Assembly (NCBI RefSeq): GCF_013359775.1 | Contig: NZ_JABMCI010000054.1 | Span: 60,757-124,756, forward strand | Reading direction: 5' to 3' | Source of the DNA: Cellulomonas humilata | GTDB lineage: Bacteria > Actinomycetota > Actinomycetes > Actinomycetales > Cellulomonadaceae | DNA length: 64,000 nucleotides | Shown here: piece by piece, positions 24,975 through 34,618 of the stretch | Position numbering within the stretch: position 1 is the stretch's first letter | Layout: every line of letters begins with the position of its first letter | Notes under the pieces: model-generated | Told to the model about the DNA's origin: nothing | Databases searched by the model: none | Seen by the model: the letters and a program-made list of their open reading frames with translations, nothing else | Made by a program: the position numbers and the translations under genes

Positions 24975-27659
24975 TCAGCCGGTGTTCTGCAGGCCGGCCG
25001 CGACGCCGTTGACGGTGAGCAGCAGCAGGCGGCGCAGATCGTCCGCCTGCTCGGGGGCGTCGCCCGTGCGCAGGCCGCGCAGCGCGCGCAGCTGGAGCAG
25101 GGACAGCGCGTCGACGTAGGGGCTGCGCAGCTGGACGGCGCGGCCGAGGATCCGGCGGCGGGACAGGATCGCCTCGCTGTCCGTGATGGCCAGCACCCAC
25201 CGACGGGTGAGGGCCATCTCGTCCAGCACCTGCTGCGCCAGGTCGTCCCGGTCGCCGAGCGCCAGGTACCGCTCCGCGATCCGCTGGTCGGTCTTGGCCA
25301 GCGACATCTCGACGTTGTCGATCATGGTGGCGAACAACGGCCACTGCGCGTAGGCCGTGCGGAGCTCGTCGAGGTCGCCCACCGTGTCCAGCGCCGTGCC
25401 CAGGCCGTACCAGCCGGCCAGGTTGATGCGGGCCTGCGACCAGGAGAACACCCACGGGATCGCGCGCAGGTCGTCGAGCGACTCCACCGAGAGGCCTCGG
25501 CGTGCCGGGCGGGAGCCGATCGGCAGCATGCCGACCTCCTCCAGCGGCGTGACCTCTGCGAACCACTGCGGGAACCCCTGCGACTTCACCAGCTCGTGGA
25601 ACCGGACCCGCGACGTCTCGTCGAGCTGCGCGGCCAGCGCCGCGAACCGCTCGGTGGCCGCGGCGTTGTGGCGCTCGACCGAGGGCGCGCCGGCCAGCAG
25701 CGTCGCCGCGGCCACCTGCTCGATGTGCCGGGCCGCGATGACGGGGTCGCCGTACCGGGCGAAGATGACCTCGCCCTGCTCGGTGAGCTTGAACCGGCCG
25801 TCGACCGACCCCGGGGGCTGCGCCAGGAGCGCACGGTTGGCGGGGCCGCCCCCGCGCCCGAGCGCGCCGCCGCGGCCGTGGAACAGGGTGAGCACGATCT
25901 CGTTGCGTCGCGCCCACTCCGTGATCCGTCGCTGCGCGGTGTCCAGCGTGAGGGTGGCGGAGACGGGGCCGACGTCCTTGGAGGAGTCCGAGTAGCCGAG
26001 CATGACCTCGACACGGCGCCCGTTCTCCGCGAGCCGGCGCTGCACCTGCGGGAGCAGGAGCGCGCCCTCGAGGATGTCGACGCTGGCCTCCAGGTCCGCG
26101 AACGTCTCGAACAGCGGGACCGCGTCGATGATCGGCGCGTCCATGCCCGCGAAGGCGATCTCCGCCAGCTCGTAGACGGCCGCGAGGTGCTCGGCCGACT
26201 GCGTGAACGAGATGATGTACCGGCGGGCGGCCAGCACTCCGTAGCGCCGCTGGACGGCCCCGATGGCGCGGAACGTGTCGATGACCTCGACCGTGCGGGG
26301 CTCGAGGGTGCCGTCGATGCCGTTCGCGCGCAGGTCCGCGAGCGCACCCTCGTGCACCTGCGAGTGCTGTCGCACCTCGAGCTCGGCCAGGTGGAACCCG
26401 AACGTCTGCACCTGCCAGATCAGCCGCTGCAGGTCGCCGTACGCCGCCCGGTTGGCGCCGGCCTCGGCGAGCGAGCGCTGCACCACGGCGAGGTCGGCCT
26501 CGAGCTCCGGCGCGGCGCCGTACGCGAGGTCCGCGTTCCGGGTCCGGGTCGCCGCGATGCGCTCCGCCAGGAAGTACACGACCCGGCGGTGCGGCTCGTT
26601 CGGGGCGTCGCCCGCGATGCGCGCCGCCAGCGTCGCGGACAGGCCGCGCTGCTTCTGCCACAGCGCGCTGAGCTCGTGCGAGGCGGGGGTTCCGGAGCCG
26701 TCGAGGGTGAGCCCGTGGGCCGACTTGCGGGCCGAGGACTCCAACTCGAGCAGCGCGTGCTCGGACGCCATCGCCGCGGCCTCCTCGGTGATCTGCGCCG
26801 TGACGTTGGGGTTGCCGTCCCGGTCGCCGCCGATCCATGTGCCCAGCCGCGCGAACGGTCGCACGGCGGGTGCCGTGGTGCCCGCGGCGTCGGCCAGCAG
26901 CCAGTCGTCGAGGCGCCGGTAGACGGCCGGCAGCACGTCGGCCAGGGTCGCCTCGAACACGTTGATCACGGTGCGGACCTCGTCGAGCACCGACGGCTTG
27001 GCCTCGCGAAGGGGGGCCGTGCGCCAGAGCGTGTCGATCTCGCTGAGCAGGCGCCGGTCGTTCTCCGCGAGCGACATCCCGCCGACGTACCGCAGGTCAC
27101 GCTCGGCCACCAGCTCGGCGATCCGGCGGATGGCACCGGAGACCGCCCGCCGACGCGCCTCGGTCGGGTGCGCGGTGAACACGGGCCGGAACTCGAGCTC
27201 CGCGAGCCGCTGCCGTGCGACGTCCTCGCCCACCTCGTCGGCCAGCTGCGCCACCGCGGCCGGCAGCGAGTCGTCGGGCGCCAGGTGGTGCGGCAGGAGG
27301 CTGGCCTCGCGCTCGCGCAGGACGCGGACGCGGTGGTACTCCTCCGCGGTGTTGGCCAGGTGGAAGTAGCAGGTGAACGCCCGCGCCACCTGCTCGGCAC
27401 GCGACAGGGTGAAGCCGGCGACGAGCTCCTCGGCCTGCGCCAGCGCCTCCGCGTCGGGGCCGTTGTGGGCGCGGATCGCCAGCTCGCGCAGCGCCTCCAC
27501 GTCGGCGAGCAGGTCCTCCCCTCCCGCCTCGCGCAGCACCCGCCCGAGGAACTCGCCCAGCACACGGACGTCGTTGCGCAGCGGCTCCGGGATCTCGTGG
27601 CTCGCGGGGCTCTGGGCAGAGCTCTGGACGGCGTCGCTCGGGGGAAGAGGTGCAGTCAC
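24975..27659 (-). CDS. ppc: Phosphoenolpyruvate carboxylase
   Basis: An 894-aa enzyme that carboxylates phosphoenolpyruvate to oxaloacetate to refill the TCA cycle. The catalytic His164 is in FTAHPTEARRR, GGDRDGNP lies at about 276, GYSDSSKD at about 554-561, FHGRGGALGRGGGPANRA at about 590-607, and the C-terminus ends in the conserved QNTG. The length is normal. The GTG start is 6 bases after TAGTTT, suggesting a leaderless transcript. It diverges from the ketopantoate reductase gene. Confidence 0.98.
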   Translation of the reverse strand: MTAPLPPSDAVQSSAQSPASHEIPEPLRNDVRVLGEFLGRVLREAGGEDLLADVEALRELAIRAHNGPDAEALAQAEELVAGFTLSRAEQVARAFTCYFHLANTAEEYHRVRVLREREASLLPHHLAPDDSLPAAVAQLADEVGEDVARQRLAELEFRPVFTAHPTEARRRAVSGAIRRIAELVAERDLRYVGGMSLAENDRRLLSEIDTLWRTAPLREAKPSVLDEVRTVINVFEATLADVLPAVYRRLDDWLLADAAGTTAPAVRPFARLGTWIGGDRDGNPNVTAQITEEAAAMASEHALLELESSARKSAHGLTLDGSGTPASHELSALWQKQRGLSATLAARIAGDAPNEPHRRVVYFLAERIAATRTRNADLAYGAAPELEADLAVVQRSLAEAGANRAAYGDLQRLIWQVQTFGFHLAELEVRQHSQVHEGALADLRANGIDGTLEPRTVEVIDTFRAIGAVQRRYGVLAARRYIISFTQSAEHLAAVYELAEIAFAGMDAPIIDAVPLFETFADLEASVDILEGALLLPQVQRRLAENGRRVEVMLGYSDSSKDVGPVSATLTLDTAQRRITEWARRNEIVLTLFHGRGGALGRGGGPANRALLAQPPGSVDGRFKLTEQGEVIFARYGDPVIAARHIEQVAAATLLAGAPSVERHNAAATERFAALAAQLDETSRVRFHELVKSQGFPQWFAEVTPLEEVGMLPIGSRPARRGLSVESLDDLRAIPWVFSWSQARINLAGWYGLGTALDTVGDLDELRTAYAQWPLFATMIDNVEMSLAKTDQRIAERYLALGDRDDLAQQVLDEMALTRRWVLAITDSEAILSRRRILGRAVQLRSPYVDALSLLQLRALRGLRTGDAPEQADDLRRLLLLTVNGVAAGLQNTG

Positions 27660-27665
27660 GGGCCA

Positions 27666-27671
27666 AAACTA
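27666..27671 (-). promoter_or_regulatory. -10 box TAGTTT, leaderless ppc
   Basis: TAGTTT on the minus strand, 6 bases before the GTG start of ppc. Confidence 0.55.
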
Positions 27672-27742
27672 GGGCACGTACCGCGATGGGTGCCCGTTCG
27701 TCCAGGCGATGGGCAGTGTGACGTACCCGATGCCCGACTCCG

Positions 27743-27748
27743 TACGGT
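27743..27748 (+). promoter_or_regulatory. -10 box TACGGT, leaderless ketopantoate reductase gene
   Basis: TACGGT, 6 bases before the GTG at 27755; no ribosome site is visible. Confidence 0.5.
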
Positions 27749-27754
27749 GGGCCG

Positions 27755-28765
27755 GTGCGTCACATCATCATCGGGACAGGTGCGGTCGGCGGGGTCATCG
27801 GAGGGCTGCTCGCGAGCGTCGGGACGGACGTCGTGCTGGTCGCTCGCGGGCCCCAGCTCGCGGCCCTGCGCGCCTCCGGGCTGGAGGTGACGACCGTGGC
27901 AGGGACGGTGCGCGTGCGGCCCGCGCTCGCCGCCGGTCCCGACGACGTCGACCTGCGCCCGGACGACGTCCTGGTGCTCGCCGTGAAGAGCCAGGACACC
28001 GCGGACGCGCTCGACGCCTGGGCGGACCGACCGGTCGCGGGCGGGGGGACGGCCGCCGAGCGGCTCGCGGTGGTCTGCGCGCAGAACGGCGTCGACAACG
28101 AGCGGGCGGCGCTGCGCCGGTTCGCCCACGTCGTCGCCATGTGCGTCTGGCTGCCGGCCACCTACCTCGAACCCGGCCGCGTGTCGGCCGGCGGCACCCC
28201 GGTGCCCGGCGTCCTCACGGTCGGCCACGCGGCGACCCCGCCCGCCGACGGCCCCGCCCTGCTCACCGCCTACGCCCGTGACCTCGTCGACGCCGGCTTC
28301 CGCGCACCCGTGGCCACGGACGTCATGGCCTGGAAGTACACGAAGCTGCTGACCAACCTCGCCAACGCGGTCGAGGCGCTCTGCGGTCCGCTGCGCGACG
28401 ACGACACCCTCGAGCTCGCCGCCCGCGCCGACGCCGAGGGCCGCGCGGTCCTGCGCGCCGCCGGCCTGGTGGCCCTCGACGACGCGGTGCACGACGCGGC
28501 CCGCGCCGGTTTCCGCGTCGAGGCGCTGGCGGGCCAGGAGCGCGGCGGCGGGTCGTCGTGGCAGTCCCTGGCGCGCGGGACGGGGTCGATCGAGTCGGAC
28601 TACCTCAACGGCGAGATCGTCCTGCTGGGCCGGCTGCACGGCGTACCGACCCCGGTGAACGCGCTCCTCCAGCGCCGGGCGCGAGCGGCGGCAGCCACCG
28701 GACGACCACCGGGCGCCGTCGCGGCCCGCGACCTCCTGGCCGCCGCGGCCGGCCGAGAGACCTAG
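27755..28765 (+). CDS. panE: Ketopantoate reductase family protein (ApbA/PanE)
   Basis: A 336-aa NADPH-dependent dehydrogenase. The N-terminal Rossmann fold has GTGAVGGVIGG (7-17), QNGVDN (about 110) is the substrate-region motif, and VMAWKYTKLLTNLANAVEAL (about 190-209) carries the catalytic Lys. In pantothenate synthesis this reduces ketopantoate to pantoate. Several paralogs of unknown specificity exist, so the exact reaction is likely but not certain. Its TAG stop shares the CTAG palindrome (28762-28765) with the convergent 578-aa gene of the giant-protein operon. Confidence 0.88.
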   Translation: MRHIIIGTGAVGGVIGGLLASVGTDVVLVARGPQLAALRASGLEVTTVAGTVRVRPALAAGPDDVDLRPDDVLVLAVKSQDTADALDAWADRPVAGGGTAAERLAVVCAQNGVDNERAALRRFAHVVAMCVWLPATYLEPGRVSAGGTPVPGVLTVGHAATPPADGPALLTAYARDLVDAGFRAPVATDVMAWKYTKLLTNLANAVEALCGPLRDDDTLELAARADAEGRAVLRAAGLVALDDAVHDAARAGFRVEALAGQERGGGSSWQSLARGTGSIESDYLNGEIVLLGRLHGVPTPVNALLQRRARAAAATGRPPGAVAARDLLAAAAGRET

Positions 28766-30498
28766 TCGACGAGGTAGTCGTACCGCACGCCGCTGGGGGG
28801 CAGGCCGGTGCTCACCCTCGTCCGGTGCGCGGCCCAGACGTGCAGCGACCCGTCCACCCAGCGTGCCGACTGGTAGGTCCGTTGCACGACGAGACCCCCG
28901 CTGGGCACCTCCTCCTCAGGGATGAGCAGGGCGCCGTCGGGTCCGCCGCCCAGCAGCCGGGTCACGCTGCTGACGACGTGCCTGCCGCCGGACACGTCGA
29001 GCACCGACCCGCGGGCGAGCGCCACCTGCTCGGTGCCCTCCACGCGCACCGGGAGCAGCGGGATCCAGTGGGGCGGCGGTGCCTGGGCCAGGTGGTAGTC
29101 GGGCGCGACGTCGGGGTCGCCGGGCGGGTCGGGCGGCCGCGCGGAACTCAGCTCGACGCCCACCTGGAGCGGTGACTCCCTGCTCTGCTCGACGGCCCAG
29201 CCGAGGTTGGCCTGCTCGTCCCGGGCGAGCACCACCTGCTCCACGACCGGGCCGACCACCGGTTGGGCGAGCCGAGGGGCCAGGTACAGCAGGTTGGTCA
29301 GCCCGACGCCCTCCGACCCGTCGCTGGAGGGACTGGAGTGCTGGAAGAGCCCCCACCGGCTGGGCGTGTTCAGCCGGTGGTCGCCGTGCGGTCGCAGCAG
29401 CGTCCGGGTGCCGAACGTGTCCGTGACCACCAGCGACGTCGACGACACCACGTGACCGACGGGCAGCTCCACCCCGATGACGAACCAGTCGTTCCCGTAG
29501 CCGGACAGGGTCTCGATCAGGAGCACCTGTCCGAGGTCCGTCTCGGCGGGCTGGAGCGCGGCGAGGTTCAGCCGTCCGTCCTCGAGCTCCCAGAACCGGC
29601 GGGCCGGCAGACCGGGGGCTGTCACGGGCGCGGGCATGACCGTCCGCGTGACCGGCCGACCGACCTCCGTGGCCGTGGTCCCCAGGTTCACGTCCCCGTT
29701 GGCGTCGAGCTCGTACCAGTCGAGGGTGTCGCTGTCGTAGCGGTGGGCGGTCAGGGTCAGCTCGCTGCCCGGCTCGGCTGGCCTCCGGGTGGAGATCGAC
29801 GCCGTGTGCTCGAACCGGGTGGGCTGCCAGCTCGTGGCGACGGGATCGGCGTCGGCGAACAGGGCCGTGACGAGCCGGAGCCAGTCGGCGCCCGCAGCGC
29901 GGAGCTCGGCCCGGTCGGCCTGGGCGACCTCGACCCCGAGGCGCAGCAGGTCGCGGCCCCGCAGCTCGCCCCGGAGCCGTCTCCCGTCGACGCTGCGGCC
30001 GGCGTGCAGCCGCGCGTACGCGGCCGTCGCGGGGTCGAGTCCCGCGAGCACGTCGGGCGTGGGCTCCGGCACGGCGAACGCACGCACGACGTCGGGGCCG
30101 TAGTCGCGGGAGGTGGTCTGCTGGGCCAGGACGCGCAGGAACAGCCGGCCCGTGTCGACGGCGAGGCGCAGGCCCTCGGCGGACTCGGTGGTCTCCGGGA
30201 GCGGGGTGCCCGCGCGCTCGACGAGCGTCTCGAGCGGGGCCGCCATCGCGTCGAACCGCGGCGCCTGCGTCCTGGTGCCGGGCGGGACGGGTCCGGCCAC
30301 GAACCGCGTCGGTCGCGCGGCCTCGCCCCGCCAGCGCGCCAGCACCGGGGTGCCGCCGTCGTGCCCGGCGAACTCCCCGACCTGCCACTGCCGGGCCAGC
30401 AGCCAGAGCGGGTCGTGCACGGGCGCGGTGGCACCGTCGGTGACGTCGGGGCGCAGCGGGTCGGGCTCCAGCCGCGAGAACGTGGTGACCGAGGCCAT
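28762..30498 (-). CDS. 578-aa protein of unknown function, last gene of the giant-protein operon
   Basis: Starts MASVTTFSRLEPDPLRPD and quickly reaches DPLWLLARQWQVGEFAGHDGG, a distinctive Trp/Gln-rich block that I take to be a family hallmark. No signal peptide or membrane segment is seen. The middle is beta-strand-like with RFWELEDGRLNLAALQPAETDLGQ, and the C-terminus reads VVQRTYQSARWVDGSLHVWAAHRTR. No catalytic motif or known domain was recognised. The ATG comes 1 base after the stop of the 1372-aa gene (TGACATG), so it is translationally coupled. It may form a structural complex with its giant neighbours; that is inference from synteny alone. Confidence 0.85.
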   Translation of the reverse strand: MASVTTFSRLEPDPLRPDVTDGATAPVHDPLWLLARQWQVGEFAGHDGGTPVLARWRGEAARPTRFVAGPVPPGTRTQAPRFDAMAAPLETLVERAGTPLPETTESAEGLRLAVDTGRLFLRVLAQQTTSRDYGPDVVRAFAVPEPTPDVLAGLDPATAAYARLHAGRSVDGRRLRGELRGRDLLRLGVEVAQADRAELRAAGADWLRLVTALFADADPVATSWQPTRFEHTASISTRRPAEPGSELTLTAHRYDSDTLDWYELDANGDVNLGTTATEVGRPVTRTVMPAPVTAPGLPARRFWELEDGRLNLAALQPAETDLGQVLLIETLSGYGNDWFVIGVELPVGHVVSSTSLVVTDTFGTRTLLRPHGDHRLNTPSRWGLFQHSSPSSDGSEGVGLTNLLYLAPRLAQPVVGPVVEQVVLARDEQANLGWAVEQSRESPLQVGVELSSARPPDPPGDPDVAPDYHLAQAPPPHWIPLLPVRVEGTEQVALARGSVLDVSGGRHVVSSVTRLLGGGPDGALLIPEEEVPSGGLVVQRTYQSARWVDGSLHVWAAHRTRVSTGLPPSGVRYDYLVD

Positions 30499-30499
30499 G

Positions 30500-33400
30500 T
30501 CAGCCCACCACCGGGGCGGTGAGCGCGTTCGGGTTGGTCGACACGGCATCCCGCTCGGCGTTGAACGCCAGCACGGTGGCCGGCAGGTACTGCCGGACCG
30601 CCCCGAGCGCGGTGGGCGGGACGGCCCGCAGGTGCGCCTGCTCGAGGGTCTCGACCAGCACCTGGTTCAGGGTGCCGAGCGTCCACGGCTCACCGGCCAC
30701 CGGGGGCACCGCCAGCAGGATCGCCTGGGGGGCCATCAGCTCCGGGGGGTCGTAGCGGAACGCGACGCCCGTCGTCTCGGTCGCGGACGGGATCACCTCG
30801 GTCCACTCGTCGACCAGGAGCCCGGCGACCTCCCGGCCCGGCGCGACGAGCTCGGCACCGGACAGCGCCAGGGAGACCGCCCCGTCCACGTACTGCTCGG
30901 CAGGCAGCGCGTTCCACACGGCGCCCGGGCGGTGCGGCACCTGCGCGGCAGCGAGCGAGACGGCTGGCCCACCGAGCGCCTCCGCCTCCCGCAGCGCGAT
31001 ACCCAGCCGCCCCAGCGGCTCCCGCACGCGCTCCATCCGGGTCAGCCACACCTCCACGGCGAGCGCGTCCCCGCCCAGCAGCGCGGGATCGTCCCGCGAC
31101 GCCACGAGGTCGGCCGTCGTCGGCGGGACGAACCGCGGGAGCGCCACGAAGCCCGGCCCCAGCAGCGCCCGCAACCGACGCAGCGACAGGTCCCAGGCAG
31201 GCGCCGACGGTCCGGCCTGGACCGCACCCGCCTCGACGAGCCGACCCTGGAGCTGGTCGCGGGCTCGGACCGCCGCCGCCGACCACCCGTCCACGGTGGT
31301 CTCGACGGGGACCGCGGCGTCGCCCACCCCCAGCGACCAGCAGGCAGCCACCGCGGCCTCGAGCCGGGGCGGCGTCGGGTCCACCAGGGCGTCGTCGAGC
31401 GCGTCCACCGCAGCCTGCACGGCCGCCGACGCCGCAGCCGCCCGACCCTCGAGCTCGGCGACGTCGACGCCGGGCTCGTCGTCCGCGTGCGGCGGCTGGA
31501 GCGTCCCGCCGGCCATCGGCGTGGCCGGACCCAGCAGCGCGGCCAGCGACCGCCCCATCTCGAGGAGGTCCAGCAGCGCCCGGTCGGGCTCCAGGGTGGG
31601 ACGCAGCAGGTCGGCGCCCGACGCCAGGGCCGCTCGCGCCGCCAGCTCGGTCAGCCCGTGCTCCCCCGCGCCGGCGACTCGGACGAGGTCGCCCGCCGAC
31701 ATGCCGAGCTCCGACAGCGGCACCTGCGCCGACGCCTCGCCGGCCGCGTCCCGCACCGTGACCGACCGACCGGTGGCTGCGCCGAGCATGCGGCCCAACC
31801 AGGCGTCGAGCCCGGGTTCGGCCGCGGCGCGCGGCGACCGCGTCGGTCCGGCCCAGCCCCCGGTCGCCGCCGCGCCGGGGTCGAGCAGGATGCCCACGCG
31901 GTGCGTGACCCCGACGCCCGACCGCGGGGTCTGCACGACGTCGAGGGTGGCCGGTGGCACGAGCCCGCGATCGAAGTCGGCCACGGTGCTGACCGCGCGG
32001 TCCAGGTCGCCCAGGGCGAACTGGTGCACCTGCTCGGCCTGGAGCAGGTCGGCGGCGGCGTCCACCGCCGAGCCCAGTCGGCGCAGGACTCCCAGCGCCG
32101 CGACCCGGTCGGCCACGCTCGGGTCTCCCCCCACCAGGTGGTCCAGGGCGTGGTCCTCGCTGGCCGCCCAGAGCCGGTGCAGGCTCAACCCGTCCAGCCG
32201 GCGGGCGGCCGGGGGCAGGTGCTCCTCGCCGGGCATGGGAGACACCTCTCGGGCGTTGTCGACGGCCTTGGCCAGCCCGTGCTCGTGCAGGTCGCGCTCC
32301 ACCAGGTAGCCGAGCACCGCCCCCACCGAGCGCCCCGCGCGGACCCCGTCGAAGACGCTCCTGGCCAGCCGGACGCGCTCCGAGGTGAGGCTGATCGCGA
32401 AGGGGTCGTGCTCTCCCCCGCCGTTGGCCAGGTGGGCGTTGCGCAGCAGCGCGGCCACCTGCGCCTGGTGGATCGACGGCGTGTGCAGGAAGCCGGGGTC
32501 GTCGACCGCGGCCAGCAGCTCGCCCGGCTCCCCGGTCGGGGACTCGGTGACGACGTCGGCAGCCGACGGCGTCAGGTGCTCCGCCCAGCCGTAGCCGCCG
32601 ACCAGCGCGCCACGCTCCTGGTCCGCCCGGAGGTCAGCCAGCCGCCGGCTCGCCAGGGACGTCACCCAGGCGTCGACCCGGTAGGCCGCGGCGTCCAGGG
32701 TGCCGAGCAGGTGCCGCTCCAGGTCCCCGGGGTCGGCGGCCGCGAGCACCTCGACCGCCGCGCGGAAGGTCGTCAGCTCCTCCGTCCCGGCAGCCAGCCG
32801 CTCGCGGACCGTCCCGCCGTCCGGCACGGTCGCGTCACGCCGCTCCCGCCACCCTGGCGTGGCCTCGCCGAAGCCGTAGAGCTCCGCGTCGGTGACGTCC
32901 GGTGCGTCCGGTCCGAGCAGGCGGGCCGCCGCCGTGGCGTGCTCGCGCAGGAGACCGTGCCGGACCAGCGCGGCCAGCAGCGACGGCGGCGGGTCGTCGC
33001 CCCCGGCAGCGAGCTGGTCGACGTCGGCCGCGAGCAGCTCACGCAGGTCGTCGGCGTCGCCCACCAGGGGCACGGTGACCGGTGCGGTGTCCGGCTCGTG
33101 CACCGTCAGCGCACCCGGGAGCAGCCCGGCTCCGGCCGCCGCGGCGACCGGCAGCGCCCGGTCCCGGGCGACCTCCCAGAACCCGGCGTCACCGAGCCGG
33201 CGGCCGAGCAGGAGCTGGACGTGCTGGGCGAAGCGGACGCCGAACGCGCGTCGCAGGCGCACCCGGTCGGACCGAGCCCCCAGCCGCAGCACGTCGACCA
33301 GGTCCGCCGCGACATCGCCGCGACCGATCCGCGGGGCCTGCGCGAGGACGGGCCGCCAGGCGCCCTCGACCAGACCGGCCACGGTCCGCCGCACGCGGTT

Positions 33401-34618
33401 CGCGCGCTCGTCGCCCGCGAACCGGCCGAGCGACGTCACCGGCAGCAGGCCGTACGGCTGACGGCCGACGCGCAGGGTGGGCAACGGCCCGCCCGGTCGG
33501 ACGAAACGCCGGGCGTGGTCCCGCGCCCAGTCGGCGTCGTCGAGGCCGACCCCGGCGAGCTGCGGCAGCCAGTAGCCCCAGGTGGCGGGCCACAGGGCGG
33601 TGCTCATCGCCTCGGCCAGCCGCTCGTCCGCGCTGCCCCCGGCAGGAAGCGACCCCAGGTCCGCGGACCCCCCGACCCCGAGGGCGGCTGCGGTGCGTGC
33701 CCCTGCCGTCCCCGGCGGCACCGGCTCGGACGTCGGCGCCCAGGCCCCCGCGGCGGCACTGGACCAGCCGGACGACGCGCCCTCGGCGTTGTTGGTCGGC
33801 GTCTCCGCGTCCAGGAACGCCAGACCCTCGCTGTAGCGCTGGGCGTCGAGGAGCCGGGCGAGCCCGCCCGCCCCGTCGTCGGCGGAACCCTCGCGGACGC
33901 CGGTCACCAGCAGCAGGTCCAGTGGCCCGGAGACCGGGAGCCGCAGCGCCATGCCGACCTCCTCCGCGGTGTCGAAGTCGACGAGCCAACTCATCGCCTG
34001 GTCCACGGCCGCCACCTCGTCGCCGCCCTCGTCGTGCACCAGCGGCGCCGACAGGTCGGGTCCGACGGCGAGGTCGGCGGTGATCTCCCGGCCGGTGCCG
34101 ACCGCCACCACGGCCCCCTGCGCGTACGCGGTCGCGGTCCAGCGCGTGGGCAGCAGGCGGGCGACCGGGGTGCTGCGCTGCTCGGTGGGCGCGAGGACGG
34201 GGAACGTCGGGTCGGCAGACAGCGGCTCACCGTCCCCGACGGCGGCGTCCGGCCGGTCCTGCGGGTTGGTGGGTGTGGTGGCGCGCACCACCCAGGCAGC
34301 CCGACCCCGACCGCACCGGTCCGCGAGCGCGGCCCAGGCCCGCTGCGCCCGCTCGCGATCGGTGCCCGTCCGCCACTGCGCGCGCCAGAAGTCCTCGCCG
34401 GCGGCCAGCTCGGCGGCGGACAGACGGGGGTCGTGGGCGTCGACGTGCAGCTGGTCGGGGTAGACGCGCACGAGGAGCGAACCGTCGCGGAAGCGCGTCT
34501 CCAGCCGGACCGGGAGCAGCACCAGGGGGTGCCGGGACTCGGCCACCTGCGCGGTGAGGCGCGCGTCGGTCGCCAGGGCGTCGGCGGTGAGCGGTGCGAG
34601 GTCGAGCGGGTCGGTCAT
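30500..34618 (-). CDS. 1372-aa protein of unknown function in the giant-protein operon
   Basis: Starts MTDPLDLAPLTADALATDAR, followed by HPLVLLPVRLETRF and LLVRVYPDQLHVDAHDPRLS (about 30-65), a block seen in large uncharacterised bacterial proteins. Near the middle LRVGRQPYGLLPVTSLGRF (about 375-393) stands out. The rest is Ala/Leu-rich and probably helical. No transmembrane segment, signal peptide, nucleotide-binding loop or metal site is visible. The C-terminal third includes AEQYVDGAVSLALSGAELVAPGRE and ends LNAERDAVSTNPNALTAPVVG-like. The start overlaps the stop of the 939-aa gene in ATGA. A scaffold or toxin-like role cannot be decided from sequence. Confidence 0.85.
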   Translation of the reverse strand: MTDPLDLAPLTADALATDARLTAQVAESRHPLVLLPVRLETRFRDGSLLVRVYPDQLHVDAHDPRLSAAELAAGEDFWRAQWRTGTDRERAQRAWAALADRCGRGRAAWVVRATTPTNPQDRPDAAVGDGEPLSADPTFPVLAPTEQRSTPVARLLPTRWTATAYAQGAVVAVGTGREITADLAVGPDLSAPLVHDEGGDEVAAVDQAMSWLVDFDTAEEVGMALRLPVSGPLDLLLVTGVREGSADDGAGGLARLLDAQRYSEGLAFLDAETPTNNAEGASSGWSSAAAGAWAPTSEPVPPGTAGARTAAALGVGGSADLGSLPAGGSADERLAEAMSTALWPATWGYWLPQLAGVGLDDADWARDHARRFVRPGGPLPTLRVGRQPYGLLPVTSLGRFAGDERANRVRRTVAGLVEGAWRPVLAQAPRIGRGDVAADLVDVLRLGARSDRVRLRRAFGVRFAQHVQLLLGRRLGDAGFWEVARDRALPVAAAAGAGLLPGALTVHEPDTAPVTVPLVGDADDLRELLAADVDQLAAGGDDPPPSLLAALVRHGLLREHATAAARLLGPDAPDVTDAELYGFGEATPGWRERRDATVPDGGTVRERLAAGTEELTTFRAAVEVLAAADPGDLERHLLGTLDAAAYRVDAWVTSLASRRLADLRADQERGALVGGYGWAEHLTPSAADVVTESPTGEPGELLAAVDDPGFLHTPSIHQAQVAALLRNAHLANGGGEHDPFAISLTSERVRLARSVFDGVRAGRSVGAVLGYLVERDLHEHGLAKAVDNAREVSPMPGEEHLPPAARRLDGLSLHRLWAASEDHALDHLVGGDPSVADRVAALGVLRRLGSAVDAAADLLQAEQVHQFALGDLDRAVSTVADFDRGLVPPATLDVVQTPRSGVGVTHRVGILLDPGAAATGGWAGPTRSPRAAAEPGLDAWLGRMLGAATGRSVTVRDAAGEASAQVPLSELGMSAGDLVRVAGAGEHGLTELAARAALASGADLLRPTLEPDRALLDLLEMGRSLAALLGPATPMAGGTLQPPHADDEPGVDVAELEGRAAAASAAVQAAVDALDDALVDPTPPRLEAAVAACWSLGVGDAAVPVETTVDGWSAAAVRARDQLQGRLVEAGAVQAGPSAPAWDLSLRRLRALLGPGFVALPRFVPPTTADLVASRDDPALLGGDALAVEVWLTRMERVREPLGRLGIALREAEALGGPAVSLAAAQVPHRPGAVWNALPAEQYVDGAVSLALSGAELVAPGREVAGLLVDEWTEVIPSATETTGVAFRYDPPELMAPQAILLAVPPVAGEPWTLGTLNQVLVETLEQAHLRAVPPTALGAVRQYLPATVLAFNAERDAVSTNPNALTAPVVG

